Below are positions 1-8,813 of a DNA stretch of 64,000 nucleotides, one piece after another (the first letter of the stretch is position 1; each line of letters begins with the position of its first letter). The notes beneath the pieces are model-generated. The model was given only the letters and a program-made list of their open reading frames with translations, was not told where the DNA came from and ran no database searches. The stretch is from Nocardioides cavernae. Its GTDB lineage: Bacteria; Actinomycetota; Actinomycetes; Propionibacteriales; Nocardioidaceae. Position numbers and translations under genes: made by a program. The stretch spans positions 1,736,001-1,800,000 of the forward strand of contig NZ_JAFBCA010000001.1 in NCBI RefSeq assembly GCF_016907475.1. The letters run 5' to 3'.

Positions 1-593
1 GGGACGATCACCTTGCGGAAGGCCTGCCACGACGTCGCGCCGTCGACCTGGGCCGCCTGCTCCATCTCCCACGGGATCTCGCGGAAGAAGGCCGACAGGG
101 TCCAGATCGCCAGCGGGAGCGTGAAGGACATGTAGGGGATGATCAGGCCGGGCCAGGTGTTGAAGAGGCCGAACCTGGTCCACAGGTCGAACAGCGGGCC
201 CACCAGCGCTACGACCGGGAACATCGCGATCGCCAGCGCGAGCGAGAGGACCAGCCGCTTCCCCTTGAACTCCAGCCGGGCGATGGCGTAGGCCGCGAGG
301 GTCGCGAGGATCACCGAGAGCACGGTGGCGATGATCGAGATGCCGAACGAGTTGAGCAGGGCCTTCTGGAAGTCCTCCTCCACACCGGTCGGGTCAGCGC
401 CGATGAACGGCCAGTCCCAGAGCGCCTTGTAGTTGTCGAACGTGGCGTCCTCGGGCAGGAACTGCGGACTGCCGACCGACGTCTCGCCCACGGACTTGAA
501 CGACAGCGAGATGATCCACGCCACCGGGAACAGGCACCACAGCAGGATCAGCAGGAAGCCGACCCAGGTGCCGATCGCGTTCTTGCCCTTCAT
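1..593 (-). CDS. Carbohydrate ABC transporter permease, MalG type (3' part outside the window)
   Basis: This is the inner-membrane permease of a sugar importer; the C-terminus runs off the left edge. About 197 residues are visible. They begin with a transmembrane segment (GTWVGFLLILLWCLFP) followed by further hydrophobic helices. Near the cut end is the EAA loop, EQAAQVDGATSWQAF, which contacts the ATPase and is typical of the MalG branch. The start is ATG at 593-591. It shares one base with the stop of the upstream permease (TGATG), so the two are translationally coupled. The order binding protein, MalF-like, MalG-like is the usual order of CUT1 sugar importers. The ATPase is not in view; many actinobacteria use one shared ATPase (MsiK) encoded elsewhere. 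Substrate is not readable from sequence; the divergent galactokinase suggests galactose-containing sugars. Confidence 0.93.
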   Translation of the reverse strand, partial: MKGKNAIGTWVGFLLILLWCLFPVAWIISLSFKSVGETSVGSPQFLPEDATFDNYKALWDWPFIGADPTGVEEDFQKALLNSFGISIIATVLSVILATLAAYAIARLEFKGKRLVLSLALAIAMFPVVALVGPLFDLWTRFGLFNTWPGLIIPYMSFTLPLAIWTLSAFFREIPWEMEQAAQVDGATSWQAFRKVIV

Positions 594-1540
594 CAGCCCT
601 CACCTCTCGCAGACGCCAGGTCGACCCGGAACAGCTTCACGATCAGCCACGCGAGCAGCAGCACCGACAGGAACAGCAGCACCGAGAGCGCCGACCCGAG
701 GCCGAGCTGCATCTGCTCGATGACCTGCCGGTAGGTCAGGAACGAGATCGACTCGGTGTCCTGGGCCCCTCTGGTCATGATGTAGATGTTGTCGAAGATG
801 CGGTAGGCGTCGAGCGCACGGAAGAGGACCGCGACCATGATCGCGGCCCGCATGTTGGGCAGGATCACCTTCCACAGCCGCTGCCACCACGTGGCTCCGT
901 CGACCTGGGCCGCCTCGAGCATGTCCTCGCTCACCTGGGACAGACCGGCGAGCAGCAGGAGCGCCATGAAGGGCGTGGTCTTCCAGATCTCGGAGACCAT
1001 GATCGCGAACATGGCGTGCCAGTGGTCGCCGAACCAGTTGGTGTCCTCGGCGATCCACGGCAGCCAGCTGAACCACGCGTTGACGAAGCCGTTGTTGAGG
1101 GAGAACGCGAACTGCCACGCGAATGCCGAGACGACGGTGATGATGCCGTACGGGATCAGGATGGAGGTCCGCATCAGGCCTCGGGCGAAGATGATGCGGT
1201 GCATGACCATCGCGAACGCGAAGCCGATGACCAGCTCGACCGCGACCGTCACGACCATGATCAGGACGGTGTTCCACGTGTCCCGCCAGAAGAGGCTGTC
1301 GGTGAGGACGGTGACGTAGTTGTCGATGCCGATGAACTCGCGGTCGTCCGGTGCCGTCAGCCGGTAGCGAAAGAGCGACAGGTAGAGCGCCTGGCCCATC
1401 GGCCAGGCGGTGACCAGCAGCATCATCACCACGGCGGGTGCCACCAGTGTGAGGCCGAGCTTGTTCTCGGCCTTGGACCGGTCGCTCACCGCAGGCTTGG
1501 CAGACACGTCGGCGGGTGGGCGTTGCAGAGTGGTGCTCAC
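593..1540 (-). CDS. Carbohydrate ABC transporter permease, MalF type
   Basis: This is the second permease of the sugar importer, 315 residues. A hydrophilic N-terminus of about 25 residues precedes roughly six transmembrane helices, beginning with LTLVAPAVVMMLLVTAWP. The EAA loop EAAQVDGATWWQRLWK lies about two thirds along. I chose GTG at 1540-1538 because the purine-rich GGAAGGAGGGAG sits at the right distance upstream and the start forms a four-base GTGA overlap with the stop of the binding-protein gene. A longer open frame continues upstream to 3574, but it has no family match and only shadows the neighbours. The gene belongs to a three-gene operon transcribed leftwards. Confidence 0.93.
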   Translation of the reverse strand: MSTTLQRPPADVSAKPAVSDRSKAENKLGLTLVAPAVVMMLLVTAWPMGQALYLSLFRYRLTAPDDREFIGIDNYVTVLTDSLFWRDTWNTVLIMVVTVAVELVIGFAFAMVMHRIIFARGLMRTSILIPYGIITVVSAFAWQFAFSLNNGFVNAWFSWLPWIAEDTNWFGDHWHAMFAIMVSEIWKTTPFMALLLLAGLSQVSEDMLEAAQVDGATWWQRLWKVILPNMRAAIMVAVLFRALDAYRIFDNIYIMTRGAQDTESISFLTYRQVIEQMQLGLGSALSVLLFLSVLLLAWLIVKLFRVDLASARGEG

Positions 1541-2838
1541 AGCAATCTCCCTCCTTCCAGTACCTGCTGAGTGAAGTCCTGCGACTCCGGGGGCGTGTCC
1601 TGGTTGACGCTCGCCGGCGGGTGCCAGGTGCTCTGCAGCGAGCTCGAGATGTCGCTCCAGTAGGGCGTCACCGAGCGCGGAGCCGCCGCGTCGACGCTCT
1701 CCTGGAAGAGCTGCCTGAGGTCGTCGGGGTAGAGCTCGGCCAGCGCGGGATAGTCGTAGCCGGCTGTGCTGGCCGGCATGTTGCCGGTCATCTCGGCGTT
1801 GATGCCCTGGTTCTCCGGCTCCACCAGACAGGCCGCGGCCTCCAGCGCGAGGTCCTTGTTGTCGGAGAACGCGCTGACGCCGATGCCGATGCCTCCGTAG
1901 GGCGGCCGCGACTCCTCGCCCTCGACCGTCTGCGGGTAACGGGTGTAGCCGATGTCGTCGGCGACGTCGGGGTCGGTCTCGTCGTAGTTGTGGAAGATGT
2001 AGGTCCAGTTGACCATGAACGAGCCGGCGTCCCCGCCGAAGGTCGAGCCCGCGGTGCCCTCGTTGGAGACGCTGAGGTCGGCGGGAGCCGCCTCGGAGCT
2101 CGCGAGGTCCTCGATGACCTTGGCCGCGTCCTCGCCCTGAGCGCTGTCGATGGTCAGGTCGAGGTCCACGCCCTTGTCGGCGTTCTCCACCAGCTGCCCG
2201 CCCGCGCCCGAGACGAGCGCGTTGATCCAGACGCTGTAGCCCTCGTACTTGTTGGCCTGCACGCCGAGCTTTCCACCGTTGTCCGCGGCGGTCTGGATGA
2301 TCTGGTCCCACGTGACCGGCTGGGACATGTCCAGGTCGGTCTTGTCGACGAAGGACTTGCGGTACCAGAGCACCTGCGTGTTGGACCAGAACGGGAAGAC
2401 GACCAGCTTGTCCTCCCACGTGGCTGCGTCCATCGCACCCTGGAAGGTGCCCTGCTCCTCGAGCTGCGCCCTGGCGTCCTGCGGGACGTCGGCGAGGAAG
2501 CCGGCGTCGGCGAACTCGGCGGTGAACGGTGGGTCGAGGGACATGAGGTCGATCGAGGGGTCTTCCGCCGCGAGGCGTCGCGACAGCTGGATGCGCTGCT
2601 GGCTCGCGTCCTGGGGGAGCACCTGGGTGGTGACCGTGTACTCGTCGGTCGAGCACTTCTCCGCCACCGCGGCCTGGCCGCCGGCGTCGGGGTTGATGTA
2701 CCAGACCAGCTCGGGCTTGCCGCTGTCCCCGCTGCACGCGGCGAGCAGGCTGCTGGCGAGCGCCAGCGAGGCCACCGAGCCGGCGATGCGACGAGACCGC
2801 GGACGACCGCGTGGTCGGGTCGATGAACGTGGTGCCAT
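1537..2838 (-). CDS. Sugar ABC transporter extracellular substrate-binding lipoprotein
   Basis: This is the membrane-anchored receptor of the importer, 433 residues. It has a twin-arginine-rich start, a hydrophobic segment and a lipobox (SSLLAAC) near residue 35, so it should be lipid-modified and face outside. The body shows the features of family 1 solute-binding proteins: an early DPPFTAEFADAGFL segment, then VVFPFWSNTQVLWYRKSF, then a tryptophan-rich hinge region (ESRPPYGGIGIGVSAFSDN). An AGGAGG ribosome site lies six bases before the ATG. It is the first gene of the operon and is divergent from a galactokinase. The ligand is inferred, not shown, to be a galactose-containing oligosaccharide or related sugar. 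Confidence 0.93.
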   Translation of the reverse strand: MAPRSSTRPRGRPRSRRIAGSVASLALASSLLAACSGDSGKPELVWYINPDAGGQAAVAEKCSTDEYTVTTQVLPQDASQQRIQLSRRLAAEDPSIDLMSLDPPFTAEFADAGFLADVPQDARAQLEEQGTFQGAMDAATWEDKLVVFPFWSNTQVLWYRKSFVDKTDLDMSQPVTWDQIIQTAADNGGKLGVQANKYEGYSVWINALVSGAGGQLVENADKGVDLDLTIDSAQGEDAAKVIEDLASSEAAPADLSVSNEGTAGSTFGGDAGSFMVNWTYIFHNYDETDPDVADDIGYTRYPQTVEGEESRPPYGGIGIGVSAFSDNKDLALEAAACLVEPENQGINAEMTGNMPASTAGYDYPALAELYPDDLRQLFQESVDAAAPRSVTPYWSDISSSLQSTWHPPASVNQDTPPESQDFTQQVLEGGRLL

Positions 2839-2867
2839 GCGCCCTCCTAAGTATGACTCGGATCACT

Positions 2868-2896
2868 GGTCTATCGGCTGCGGCTATGTTTGGCAA
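2868..2896 (-). promoter_or_regulatory. Candidate promoter of the sugar ABC operon
   Basis: On the minus strand TTGCCA (2896-2891) and TAGACC (2873-2868) are separated by 17 bases, matching the spacing of a housekeeping -35/-10 promoter. About 30 bases follow to the ATG of the binding protein, with AGGAGG in between. This is the divergent region shared with galactokinase. It is a pattern match only. Confidence 0.4.
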
Positions 2897-2920
2897 CAGC
2901 GCCTCACCCAGAGGAAGACC

Positions 2921-4075
2921 GTGACGAGAGAGGCCCCTGTGACGAGCTGGTTCGCGCCCGGTCGCATCAACCTGATCGGCGAGCACACGGACTACAACGA
3001 CGGTTTCGTCCTTCCCTTCGCCCTGGCTGTCGGGTGCACGACGACGGTCTCGGCCGCGGGGGCGGGCTCGGCCGGCAGCGCCGAGGGCTCCGACGCCTGG
3101 ACGGTGCGATCCGTCCAGCAGCCGGACCCGGTCGTCGTACGACGCTCGGGGCTGCGGGCCACCGACCTGCCGGACGTGCCCGAGTGGTCGCGCTACGTGC
3201 TGGGTGCCCTGTGGCTGCTCACCGACCGCGGCATCGTCGTCCCGCCCCTCGAGATCGAGGTCGACTCCGACGTGCCGTCGGGCGCCGGGTTGTCGTCGTC
3301 GGCCGCGCTGGTCTGCTCGGTCGCGCGGGCCGTCGACGCCCACCTCGGTCTCGGGCTCGACGACGACGCCCTCTTCGCGCTGACCCGCGACGTCGAGAAC
3401 GACGCCGTGGGCGCTCCGACCGGTGGTATGGACCAGCTGGTCAGCCTGCGCGGCGAGGCCGGCCACGCGCTGTTCTGCGACATGCGCAGCCACGAGACCC
3501 GGTCGGTCCCGCTCGATCTGGGTGGCAGCGGGCTGGCGGTGCTGGTGGCCGACACCCGCGCCCCCCACCGTCACTCAGACGGCGAGTACGGCGCCAGGCG
3601 CCGCGGCTGCGAGGAGGCGGCTCGCCGCCTGGGCGTTCCCGCACTGCGCGACGTGACCGCCGACGACCTCGACGCCGCGCTCGAGCGTCTCGACGACGAG
3701 GAGCTGACCCGCTACGTGCGACACGTCGTCACCGAGGACGACCGCGTGCTCACGGTGGTGCGGCTGCTCGACGGGGGCGGTCTCGCCGACATCGGACCGC
3801 TGCTGACCGCGTCGCACCGCTCGATGCGCGACGACTTCCGGATCACCGTGCCGGAGGTCGACACCGCCGTCGACGCGCTGCTCGAGGCGGGGGCGCTGGG
3901 TGCCCGGATGACCGGCGGCGGCTTCGGCGGCTGCGTCATCGGGCTGGTGCCCGAGCGGACCCTGGACGCGGCGGGTGACGCCGTACGCCGTGCCTTCGCT
4001 GACGCCGGCTTCGGCGAGCCCGACCTCTTCACGGCCGCGCCGTCGCAGGGCGCCCACTCCGTCACTGGCGCTTGA
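2921..4075 (+). CDS. galK: Galactokinase (GHMP kinase family)
   Basis: It phosphorylates galactose at C1 with ATP, the first step of the Leloir pathway, in the cytoplasm. The 384-residue protein carries the galactokinase signature GRINLIGEHTDYNDG near its start, the GHMP ATP-binding loop GAGLSSSAAL around residue 125, and the C-terminal motif MTGGGFGGC. I chose GTG at 2921 because AGAGGAAG precedes it and the protein then begins shortly before the signature. The open frame continues upstream through the divergent gene and is not real there. GalT and GalE are not adjacent. Its pairing with a sugar importer on the other side of an 82-bp divergent region suggests shared sugar induction. Confidence 0.93.
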   Translation: MTREAPVTSWFAPGRINLIGEHTDYNDGFVLPFALAVGCTTTVSAAGAGSAGSAEGSDAWTVRSVQQPDPVVVRRSGLRATDLPDVPEWSRYVLGALWLLTDRGIVVPPLEIEVDSDVPSGAGLSSSAALVCSVARAVDAHLGLGLDDDALFALTRDVENDAVGAPTGGMDQLVSLRGEAGHALFCDMRSHETRSVPLDLGGSGLAVLVADTRAPHRHSDGEYGARRRGCEEAARRLGVPALRDVTADDLDAALERLDDEELTRYVRHVVTEDDRVLTVVRLLDGGGLADIGPLLTASHRSMRDDFRITVPEVDTAVDALLEAGALGARMTGGGFGGCVIGLVPERTLDAAGDAVRRAFADAGFGEPDLFTAAPSQGAHSVTGA

Positions 4076-4079
4076 GTCT

Positions 4080-4119
4080 CCGACAGACTCAGCTCCGACT
4101 TGGAGGGCGAGTCTGTCGG
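4080..4119. terminator. Nested inverted repeat after galK
   Basis: The 11-base arms CCGACAGACTC (4080-4090) and GAGTCTGTCGG (4109-4119) are perfect complements. Inside, CTCC and GGAG can form a second small stem. It begins four bases after the galK stop, so a transcription terminator is the simplest reading. No T-tract follows, as is usual in high-GC actinobacteria. Confidence 0.55.
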
Positions 4120-4149
4120 CCGTAGGCCGTTGCAACCGCCTACCGGTGA

Positions 4150-4177
4150 CGAAGTCCCCGCACGTGCGGGGACTTCG
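4150..4177. terminator. 28-bp perfect palindrome between convergent genes
   Basis: CGAAGTCCCCGCAC is followed directly by its exact reverse complement, centred on CACGTG between 4163 and 4164. It lies between the 3' ends of galK (+) and the hydrolase (-), so it is probably a bidirectional terminator. With almost no loop it could also be a protein-binding palindrome. Confidence 0.5.
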
Positions 4178-4213
4178 ACGCGAGCGGCAGCGGCTGACAG
4201 GTCCGTCCAGCGG

Positions 4214-5140
4214 CTAGGAGGCGCGGTCGGCCGTGCGCCGGATCGCGTCGACGAAGGTGTCGAAGAGCTCGGGCGGCAGGTCGTGGCCCATGCCGTCGAT
4301 GGTGACCAGCTCGGCGCCGGGGATGGCGGCGGCGGTCGAGCGCCCGCCGCTGACGTGGACCATCTTGTCGGCGTTGCCGTGGATGACGAGCGCGGGGATG
4401 CGGAGGCTGCGCAGCCGCGGGGTGCGGTCGCCCTGCGTGAGGATGGCGAGCATCTGGCGCACCACGCCGCTGGCGCTGACGCCGCGGTCGAACGTCTCGC
4501 CGGCGCGGGTGCGCAGGGCCTCGGGGGCGGAGGGGTAGGCGGCGGAGCCGATCAACGCCCACATGGCAACGCTGCTGTCGATGTAGGCGTCCCGTCCGGC
4601 CTTGCGCGGCCCGATCAGCCGCGGCAGGAGGGAGGGGTGCTGCCAGCCGACGGTGCGGCGTCCGGTCGTCGAGCTGATGCTGGTCAGCGACCGCACCCGC
4701 GTCGGGTGCTCGACGGCGATCGTCTGCGCGATCATGCCTCCCATCGACACGCCGACGAGGTGCGCGGACTCCAGGCCGAGGTGGTCGAGCAGCGCGACGG
4801 CGTCGCCGGCCAGGTCGGACATGGTGTACGGCGTCCGCGCGCGACCGGTCGCGAAGGCGCGCACCAGCTGGTCGCGCCGGACCGGTGCCGCCACCCGGGA
4901 CGACCGGCCGGTGTCGCGGTTGTCGTAGCGCACGACGTGGAAGCCGGCGCCTGCGAGCTGCTCGCAGAACGCCTGGTCCCACCAGGTCATCGGGCCGCTC
5001 AGCCCCATCACGAGGAGCAGCGGCTCGTCGTCGGGGTCGCCGAACGTCTGGTAGCAGAGCTCGACGTGGTTGCCGACCGGGGCGCGGAGCTCGTCGGACG
5101 CGACGGGCGGCTGGGTGCTGTCTCGGTGGGACGCGGGCAT
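4214..5140 (-). CDS. Alpha/beta hydrolase
   Basis: This is a predicted cytoplasmic serine hydrolase of 308 residues, resembling the RdmC/aclacinomycin-methylesterase-like and haloperoxidase-like group. Visible landmarks are the oxyanion region LLLVMGLSGPMTWWD, a strand-turn VVRYDNRDTGRSS, the nucleophile elbow GVSMGGMIAQ (Ser about residue 125), the acid-bearing VIHGNADKMV, and the catalytic histidine in GMGHDLP. The chosen ATG at 5140 removes an upstream in-frame extension that has no family character and runs into the divergent promoter region. The substrate is unknown. It is divergent from a second hydrolase, and nothing else nearby suggests a pathway. Confidence 0.88.
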   Translation of the reverse strand: MPASHRDSTQPPVASDELRAPVGNHVELCYQTFGDPDDEPLLLVMGLSGPMTWWDQAFCEQLAGAGFHVVRYDNRDTGRSSRVAAPVRRDQLVRAFATGRARTPYTMSDLAGDAVALLDHLGLESAHLVGVSMGGMIAQTIAVEHPTRVRSLTSISSTTGRRTVGWQHPSLLPRLIGPRKAGRDAYIDSSVAMWALIGSAAYPSAPEALRTRAGETFDRGVSASGVVRQMLAILTQGDRTPRLRSLRIPALVIHGNADKMVHVSGGRSTAAAIPGAELVTIDGMGHDLPPELFDTFVDAIRRTADRAS

Positions 5141-5225
5141 GTCGCCAGTGAACACGACAGTCGTCCCCAAATAAACGCAAAGTGGCCCACATCCCCGGTG
5201 GGAAGCGGGTTCTGGGCTAGGTTCG

Positions 5226-6065
5226 ATGATTGTGACGCAGCGCACAATGGCCGCATTCCTGACTCCGGAGGGCTTTTCACAGCCCTCCGTGGTGGCGGTG
5301 CTGCGCGAAGGTTCGGTCCTCACCGAGGCCGGCCGATACGCCGTCTCGGCCCTCGGCTCGCGTGGCGCGCGACGTCGTACGCCGCTGGGCGCGCGCCCGA
5401 TGCGGGTGGGCGAGCCGGTGCTGCTGGTGCCCGGATTCCTCGCCGGTGACTCGTCGCTGGGGCCGATGAGCCGGACGCTGCGCCACCAGGGCTTCCGGAC
5501 CTACCGCGCCGACATCCGCGCCAACGTCGGCTGCACGCTGTCGGCCGCCGCCCAGCTCGAGGAGCGGCTGGAGGAGATCTCGCAGCGACGCGGGTCGCGC
5601 GTGCGCATCGTGGGCCACAGCCTCGGCGGGATGCTGGCCCGCGGCGTCGCCGCCCGACGTCCCGACCTCGTCGCGGGCATCGTCACGATGGGCAGCCCGA
5701 TGCTCGCGCCGGGAGCCCACCACGTCTCGCTGACCCGCAGCGTCGACCTGCTCGTCCGGCTCAACCGCGCCGGGATGCGCGGCCTGATGGCCGAGGACTG
5801 CGTCGCCGGCCGCTGCGCCCAGGAGAGCTTCGACCAGGCCCGCGCGCCGCTCCCCGAGGGCGTCGACTTCACTGCGATCTTCTCGCGGCGCGACGGCATC
5901 GTGGACTGGCGCGCGTGCGTCGACCCGGCCGCGCGGCCGGTGGAGGTGCGCTCGTCGCACGTGGGGATGGCGTTCGACCCCCTCGTCATCACCGCGGTCT
6001 CGGCGGCGCTGCGGCCGCCGGTGCCGCCGTCAGTTGTCGAAGTCGATCGTGGAGAGATTGCGTAG
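5226..6065 (+). CDS. Alpha/beta hydrolase (lipase/esterase-like)
   Basis: This predicted serine hydrolase has 279 residues. It shows the strand [17 protein letters not shown], the elbow [11 protein letters not shown] (Ser about residue 132) and a late HVGMAFDP that probably carries the catalytic histidine. The layout resembles actinobacterial triacylglycerol-lipase or PGAP1-like esterases. No clear signal peptide is visible. ATG 5226 follows a TAGGTT sequence with almost no leader; ATG 5247 is a possible alternative. The last 36 bases overlap the 3' end of glpX on the opposite strand, so the two coding regions constrain each other. Substrate is unknown. Confidence 0.85.
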   Translation: MIVTQRTMAAFLTPEGFSQPSVVAVLREGSVLTEAGRYAVSALGSRGARRRTPLGARPMRVGEPVLLVPGFLAGDSSLGPMSRTLRHQGFRTYRADIRANVGCTLSAAAQLEERLEEISQRRGSRVRIVGHSLGGMLARGVAARRPDLVAGIVTMGSPMLAPGAHHVSLTRSVDLLVRLNRAGMRGLMAEDCVAGRCAQESFDQARAPLPEGVDFTAIFSRRDGIVDWRACVDPAARPVEVRSSHVGMAFDPLVITAVSAALRPPVPPSVVEVDRGEIA

Positions 6066-7043
6066 CTTCGAGAGCCGGTGCTCGGCGGTGATCGAGCGGA
6101 CGGTGCCGCTGCGCGAGCGCATCACCAGCGAGTGCGTGGTCACGCCGTCGCCGCGGTAGCGCACGCCCCGCATGAGCTCGCCGTCGGTGATGCCGGTGGC
6201 GACGAAGAACGCGTCGTCACCGGTGACCAGGTCGTCGGTGCCGAGCACGAAGTCGCGGTCGAGGTCGTGACCGGCGTCGAGGGCGCGCTGCCGCTCGTCG
6301 TCGTCCTGCGGCCAGAGCTGGCCCTGGATCTTGCCGCCGATGCACTTCATCGCGCAGGCCGCGATGATCCCCTCAGGGGTGCCGCCGACGCCGAGCATCA
6401 GGTCGACGCCGGTGTCGGGGCGGGCCGCCATGATCGCGCCGGCGACGTCGCCGTCGGTGATGTACTTGATGCGAGCGCCGGTCGCGCGGATGTCCTCGAC
6501 CAGCTGGGCGTGGCGCGGCCGGTCGAGCAGCACCACGGTGACGTCGTGGATGGAGATGCCCTTCGCCTTGGCGACGCGGGCGATGTTCTCCTTGACCGGC
6601 AGCCGGATGTCGACGTGGTCGGCGGCCTCGGGGCCGGTGGCGAGCTTGTCCATGTAGAAGACCGCGCTCGGGTCGTACATCGAGCCGCGCGGTGAGACCG
6701 CCAGCACCGAGACGGCGTTGCTCATGCCCTTGGCGGTCAGCGTCGTGCCGTCGATCGGGTCCACGGCGACGTCGCACTCAGGGCCGGAGCCGTCGCCCAC
6801 CTCCTCGCCGTTGAAGAGCATCGGGGCGTTGTCCTTCTCGCCCTCGCCGATCACCACGGTGCCGCGCATCTCGACGGTGGAGATCATGTAGCGCATCGCC
6901 TCGACCGCGACGCCGTCGGCGTCGTTCTTGTCGCCGCGGCCGACCCAGCGCCCGGCCGCCATGGCGGCCGCCTCGGTGACGCGCACCAGCTCGAGGGCGA
7001 GGTTGCGTTCGGGCTGCGGGGCGCTGGAGCTCATGTCGCGCAT
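6030..7043 (-). CDS. glpX: Class II fructose-1,6-bisphosphatase GlpX
   Basis: It hydrolyses fructose 1,6-bisphosphate to fructose 6-phosphate for gluconeogenesis, using a divalent metal. The 337-residue protein shows the family motifs: [13 protein letters not shown] near residue 65, the metal-binding [12 protein letters not shown] near residue 96, and GVGGTPEG near 198. It is the expected length for actinobacterial GlpX. ATG 7043 is one base after the modC stop, so the gene sits at the tail of the molybdate operon. A second ATG at 7034 (MSSSAP) is possible. In many relatives glpX sits next to the DUF4245 gene, found here only 3 kb further on, which suggests the mod genes were inserted between them. 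Confidence 0.95.
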   Translation of the reverse strand: MRDMSSSAPQPERNLALELVRVTEAAAMAAGRWVGRGDKNDADGVAVEAMRYMISTVEMRGTVVIGEGEKDNAPMLFNGEEVGDGSGPECDVAVDPIDGTTLTAKGMSNAVSVLAVSPRGSMYDPSAVFYMDKLATGPEAADHVDIRLPVKENIARVAKAKGISIHDVTVVLLDRPRHAQLVEDIRATGARIKYITDGDVAGAIMAARPDTGVDLMLGVGGTPEGIIAACAMKCIGGKIQGQLWPQDDDERQRALDAGHDLDRDFVLGTDDLVTGDDAFFVATGITDGELMRGVRYRGDGVTTHSLVMRSRSGTVRSITAEHRLSKLRNLSTIDFDN

Positions 7044-7044
7044 G

Positions 7045-8025
7045 TTATCGGCGGGCGGCGTAGCGGCTCACCGCGGTCGCCTTGGCCGACAACCACACCT
7101 CGCGGCCCGGCACGAGCTCGAGCTCGGTCGCGGCGGCGGGCGTCAGGTCGGCGAGCAGGTCGGGGGAGGCGTGCACCAGCAGGCGTACGGCGTCGCCGTG
7201 GGGTGCGAGCGTCGCGATCGGTCCGTGCCAGCGCAGGCGCGTGGACCCCTCCGGCTCGTGCAGCGACACCACGACCGAGTCGGGGGTGAAGGAGATCAGG
7301 TCGTCGCCGTCGGGCACGAGGTTGAGCCCCACGAGACGGGCGACGTGGGGAGTCCGCGGCTCGGCCGCGACCTCGGCGGGTGGACCGACCTGCGCCACCT
7401 GTCCGTCGTCGAGGACGAGGACCTTGTCGGCCAGCGTCAGGGCGTCGATCGCGTCGTGGGTGACGAGGAGGGTGATACCCGGGAAGTCGCGCAGGTGCCG
7501 TCCCAGCTCGATCCGCAAGGCCATCTGCACCGACACGTCGAGACCGGTGAAGGGCTCGTCGAGCAGCAGCACGTCGGGCCCGGTCGCCAGGGCCCGGGCG
7601 ATGGCGACGCGCTGTGCTTGACCGCCTGAGAGCTCGCGCGGCTTGCGCCCCGCGAGGTCGGCGATGCCGAAGCGCTCGAGCCAGTCGCTCGCGACGGACT
7701 CCGCCGCTGCCCGGCCCTCGCCGCGGGCTCGCAGTCCGAAGGCGACGTTGTCCAGGGCGGAGAGGTGCGGGAAGAGCAGCTGTCCCTGGAACACCAGCCC
7801 GACCCGGCGCTCGCGGACCGGCAGGGCGAGCAGGTCGGTGTCGCCGAGGTGCGCGCTGCCCTCGACGTCGACGAGGCCGGCGACGGCGTGGAGCAGGGAG
7901 CTCTTGCCCGCGCCGTTGGGCCCGATGATGGCCAGGACCTCGCCCGGCTCGGCGGTGAACGTGGCGTCGACGCGGTCGGCGACCCGCAGGTCGGCCACGA
8001 GCTGTCGTCCCGGAGCCGTGCTCAT
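7045..8025 (-). CDS. modC: Molybdate ABC transporter ATP-binding protein
   Basis: This is the energising ATPase of the molybdate importer, 326 residues. It shows Walker [12 protein letters not shown] near residue 35, a Q-loop ([11 protein letters not shown]), the signature [15 protein letters not shown], Walker B VLLLDEPF, and the switch histidine in LLVTHDA. The C-terminal third (from about 240) has the look of a TOBE/Mop domain, which senses intracellular oxyanion in ModC. ATG 8025 overlaps the modB stop by four bases (ATGA). Oxyanion specificity follows from the neighbouring modA and the TOBE regulator; tungstate cannot be excluded. Confidence 0.93.
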   Translation of the reverse strand: MSTAPGRQLVADLRVADRVDATFTAEPGEVLAIIGPNGAGKSSLLHAVAGLVDVEGSAHLGDTDLLALPVRERRVGLVFQGQLLFPHLSALDNVAFGLRARGEGRAAAESVASDWLERFGIADLAGRKPRELSGGQAQRVAIARALATGPDVLLLDEPFTGLDVSVQMALRIELGRHLRDFPGITLLVTHDAIDALTLADKVLVLDDGQVAQVGPPAEVAAEPRTPHVARLVGLNLVPDGDDLISFTPDSVVVSLHEPEGSTRLRWHGPIATLAPHGDAVRLLVHASPDLLADLTPAAATELELVPGREVWLSAKATAVSRYAARR

Positions 8026-8813
8026 GGCGTGCCCAGCCAGTGGTCGCGCAGGGCGACGAGGATGCCGACCGAGACGAGCAGCATGAGAAGGCTCAGCGAG
8101 ATGGCGGCAGCCTGGTCGGACTGGCGCGTCACGTAGATCAGCGTCGGCATCGTCTGGGTGGTGCCGGGGTAGTTGCCGTTGAAGGTGATGGTCGCGCCGA
8201 ACTCGCCGAGCGACCGCGCCCACCCGAGGACCGTCCCGGCGATGACGCCCGGCATGGCCAGCGGGACCGTGACCCGGCGGAACGTCGTCCAGCGGGTCGC
8301 GCCGAGCGTCGCGGCAGCCTCGTCGTACCTCGGGTCGGCGGAGCGCAGCGCGCCCTCGATGGCGATCACCACGAAGGGCATCGACACGAAGACGTGCGCC
8401 AGCACGACGCCGTACGTCGTGAAGGGGAAGGCGAAGCCCGTCCACTCGAGGAGCGGCTCACCGATGACCCCGGTGCGTCCGAAGGCGCTGCGCAGGGCGA
8501 CGCCGGCGACGACCGGTGGCAGCACCAGCGGCACGGTGACGAGGGCGCGGACGGCGCCGCGGCCGCGGAAGTCGACCCGGGCCAGCAGCCAGGCGAGTGG
8601 CAGCCCCAGGAGCAGGCAGAACGCGATGGCCACCGTCGAGGTGACCAGCGACAACCTGAGCGCGTCGCGCGCGGCCGGGGAGGACAGGTGGCCCGGCAGC
8701 GCCTGCCAGTCGGCGGCCGCCACCATGGCGACCAGCGGTACGAGCAGGAGGAGCGTGGCGAGGACCGCCGGCACCATCAGGAGTGCCGGTGGTCGCCCGA
8801 GGCGGTCGGTCAC
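8022..8813 (-). CDS. modB: Molybdate ABC transporter permease
   Basis: This is the membrane channel of the molybdate importer, 263 residues with five to six transmembrane helices, the first being ALLMVPAVLATLLLLVPLVAM. The cytoplasmic EAA loop is DEAAATLGATRWTTFRRVTVP, followed by GVIAGTVLGWARSLGEFGATITF, the typical ModB/CysT sequence after the loop. GTG 8813 forms a GTGA overlap with the modA stop, and its own stop overlaps the modC start. The whole unit is therefore tightly coupled in translation. Confidence 0.93.
   Translation of the reverse strand: MTDRLGRPPALLMVPAVLATLLLLVPLVAMVAAADWQALPGHLSSPAARDALRLSLVTSTVAIAFCLLLGLPLAWLLARVDFRGRGAVRALVTVPLVLPPVVAGVALRSAFGRTGVIGEPLLEWTGFAFPFTTYGVVLAHVFVSMPFVVIAIEGALRSADPRYDEAAATLGATRWTTFRRVTVPLAMPGVIAGTVLGWARSLGEFGATITFNGNYPGTTQTMPTLIYVTRQSDQAAAISLSLLMLLVSVGILVALRDHWLGTP

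Noticed and set aside
593..3574. A 993-codon open frame on the minus strand spanning the permease, binding protein and part of galactokinase
   Set aside because: Only its last 315 codons match a family (the MalF-like permease). The rest shadows well-supported genes in other frames.
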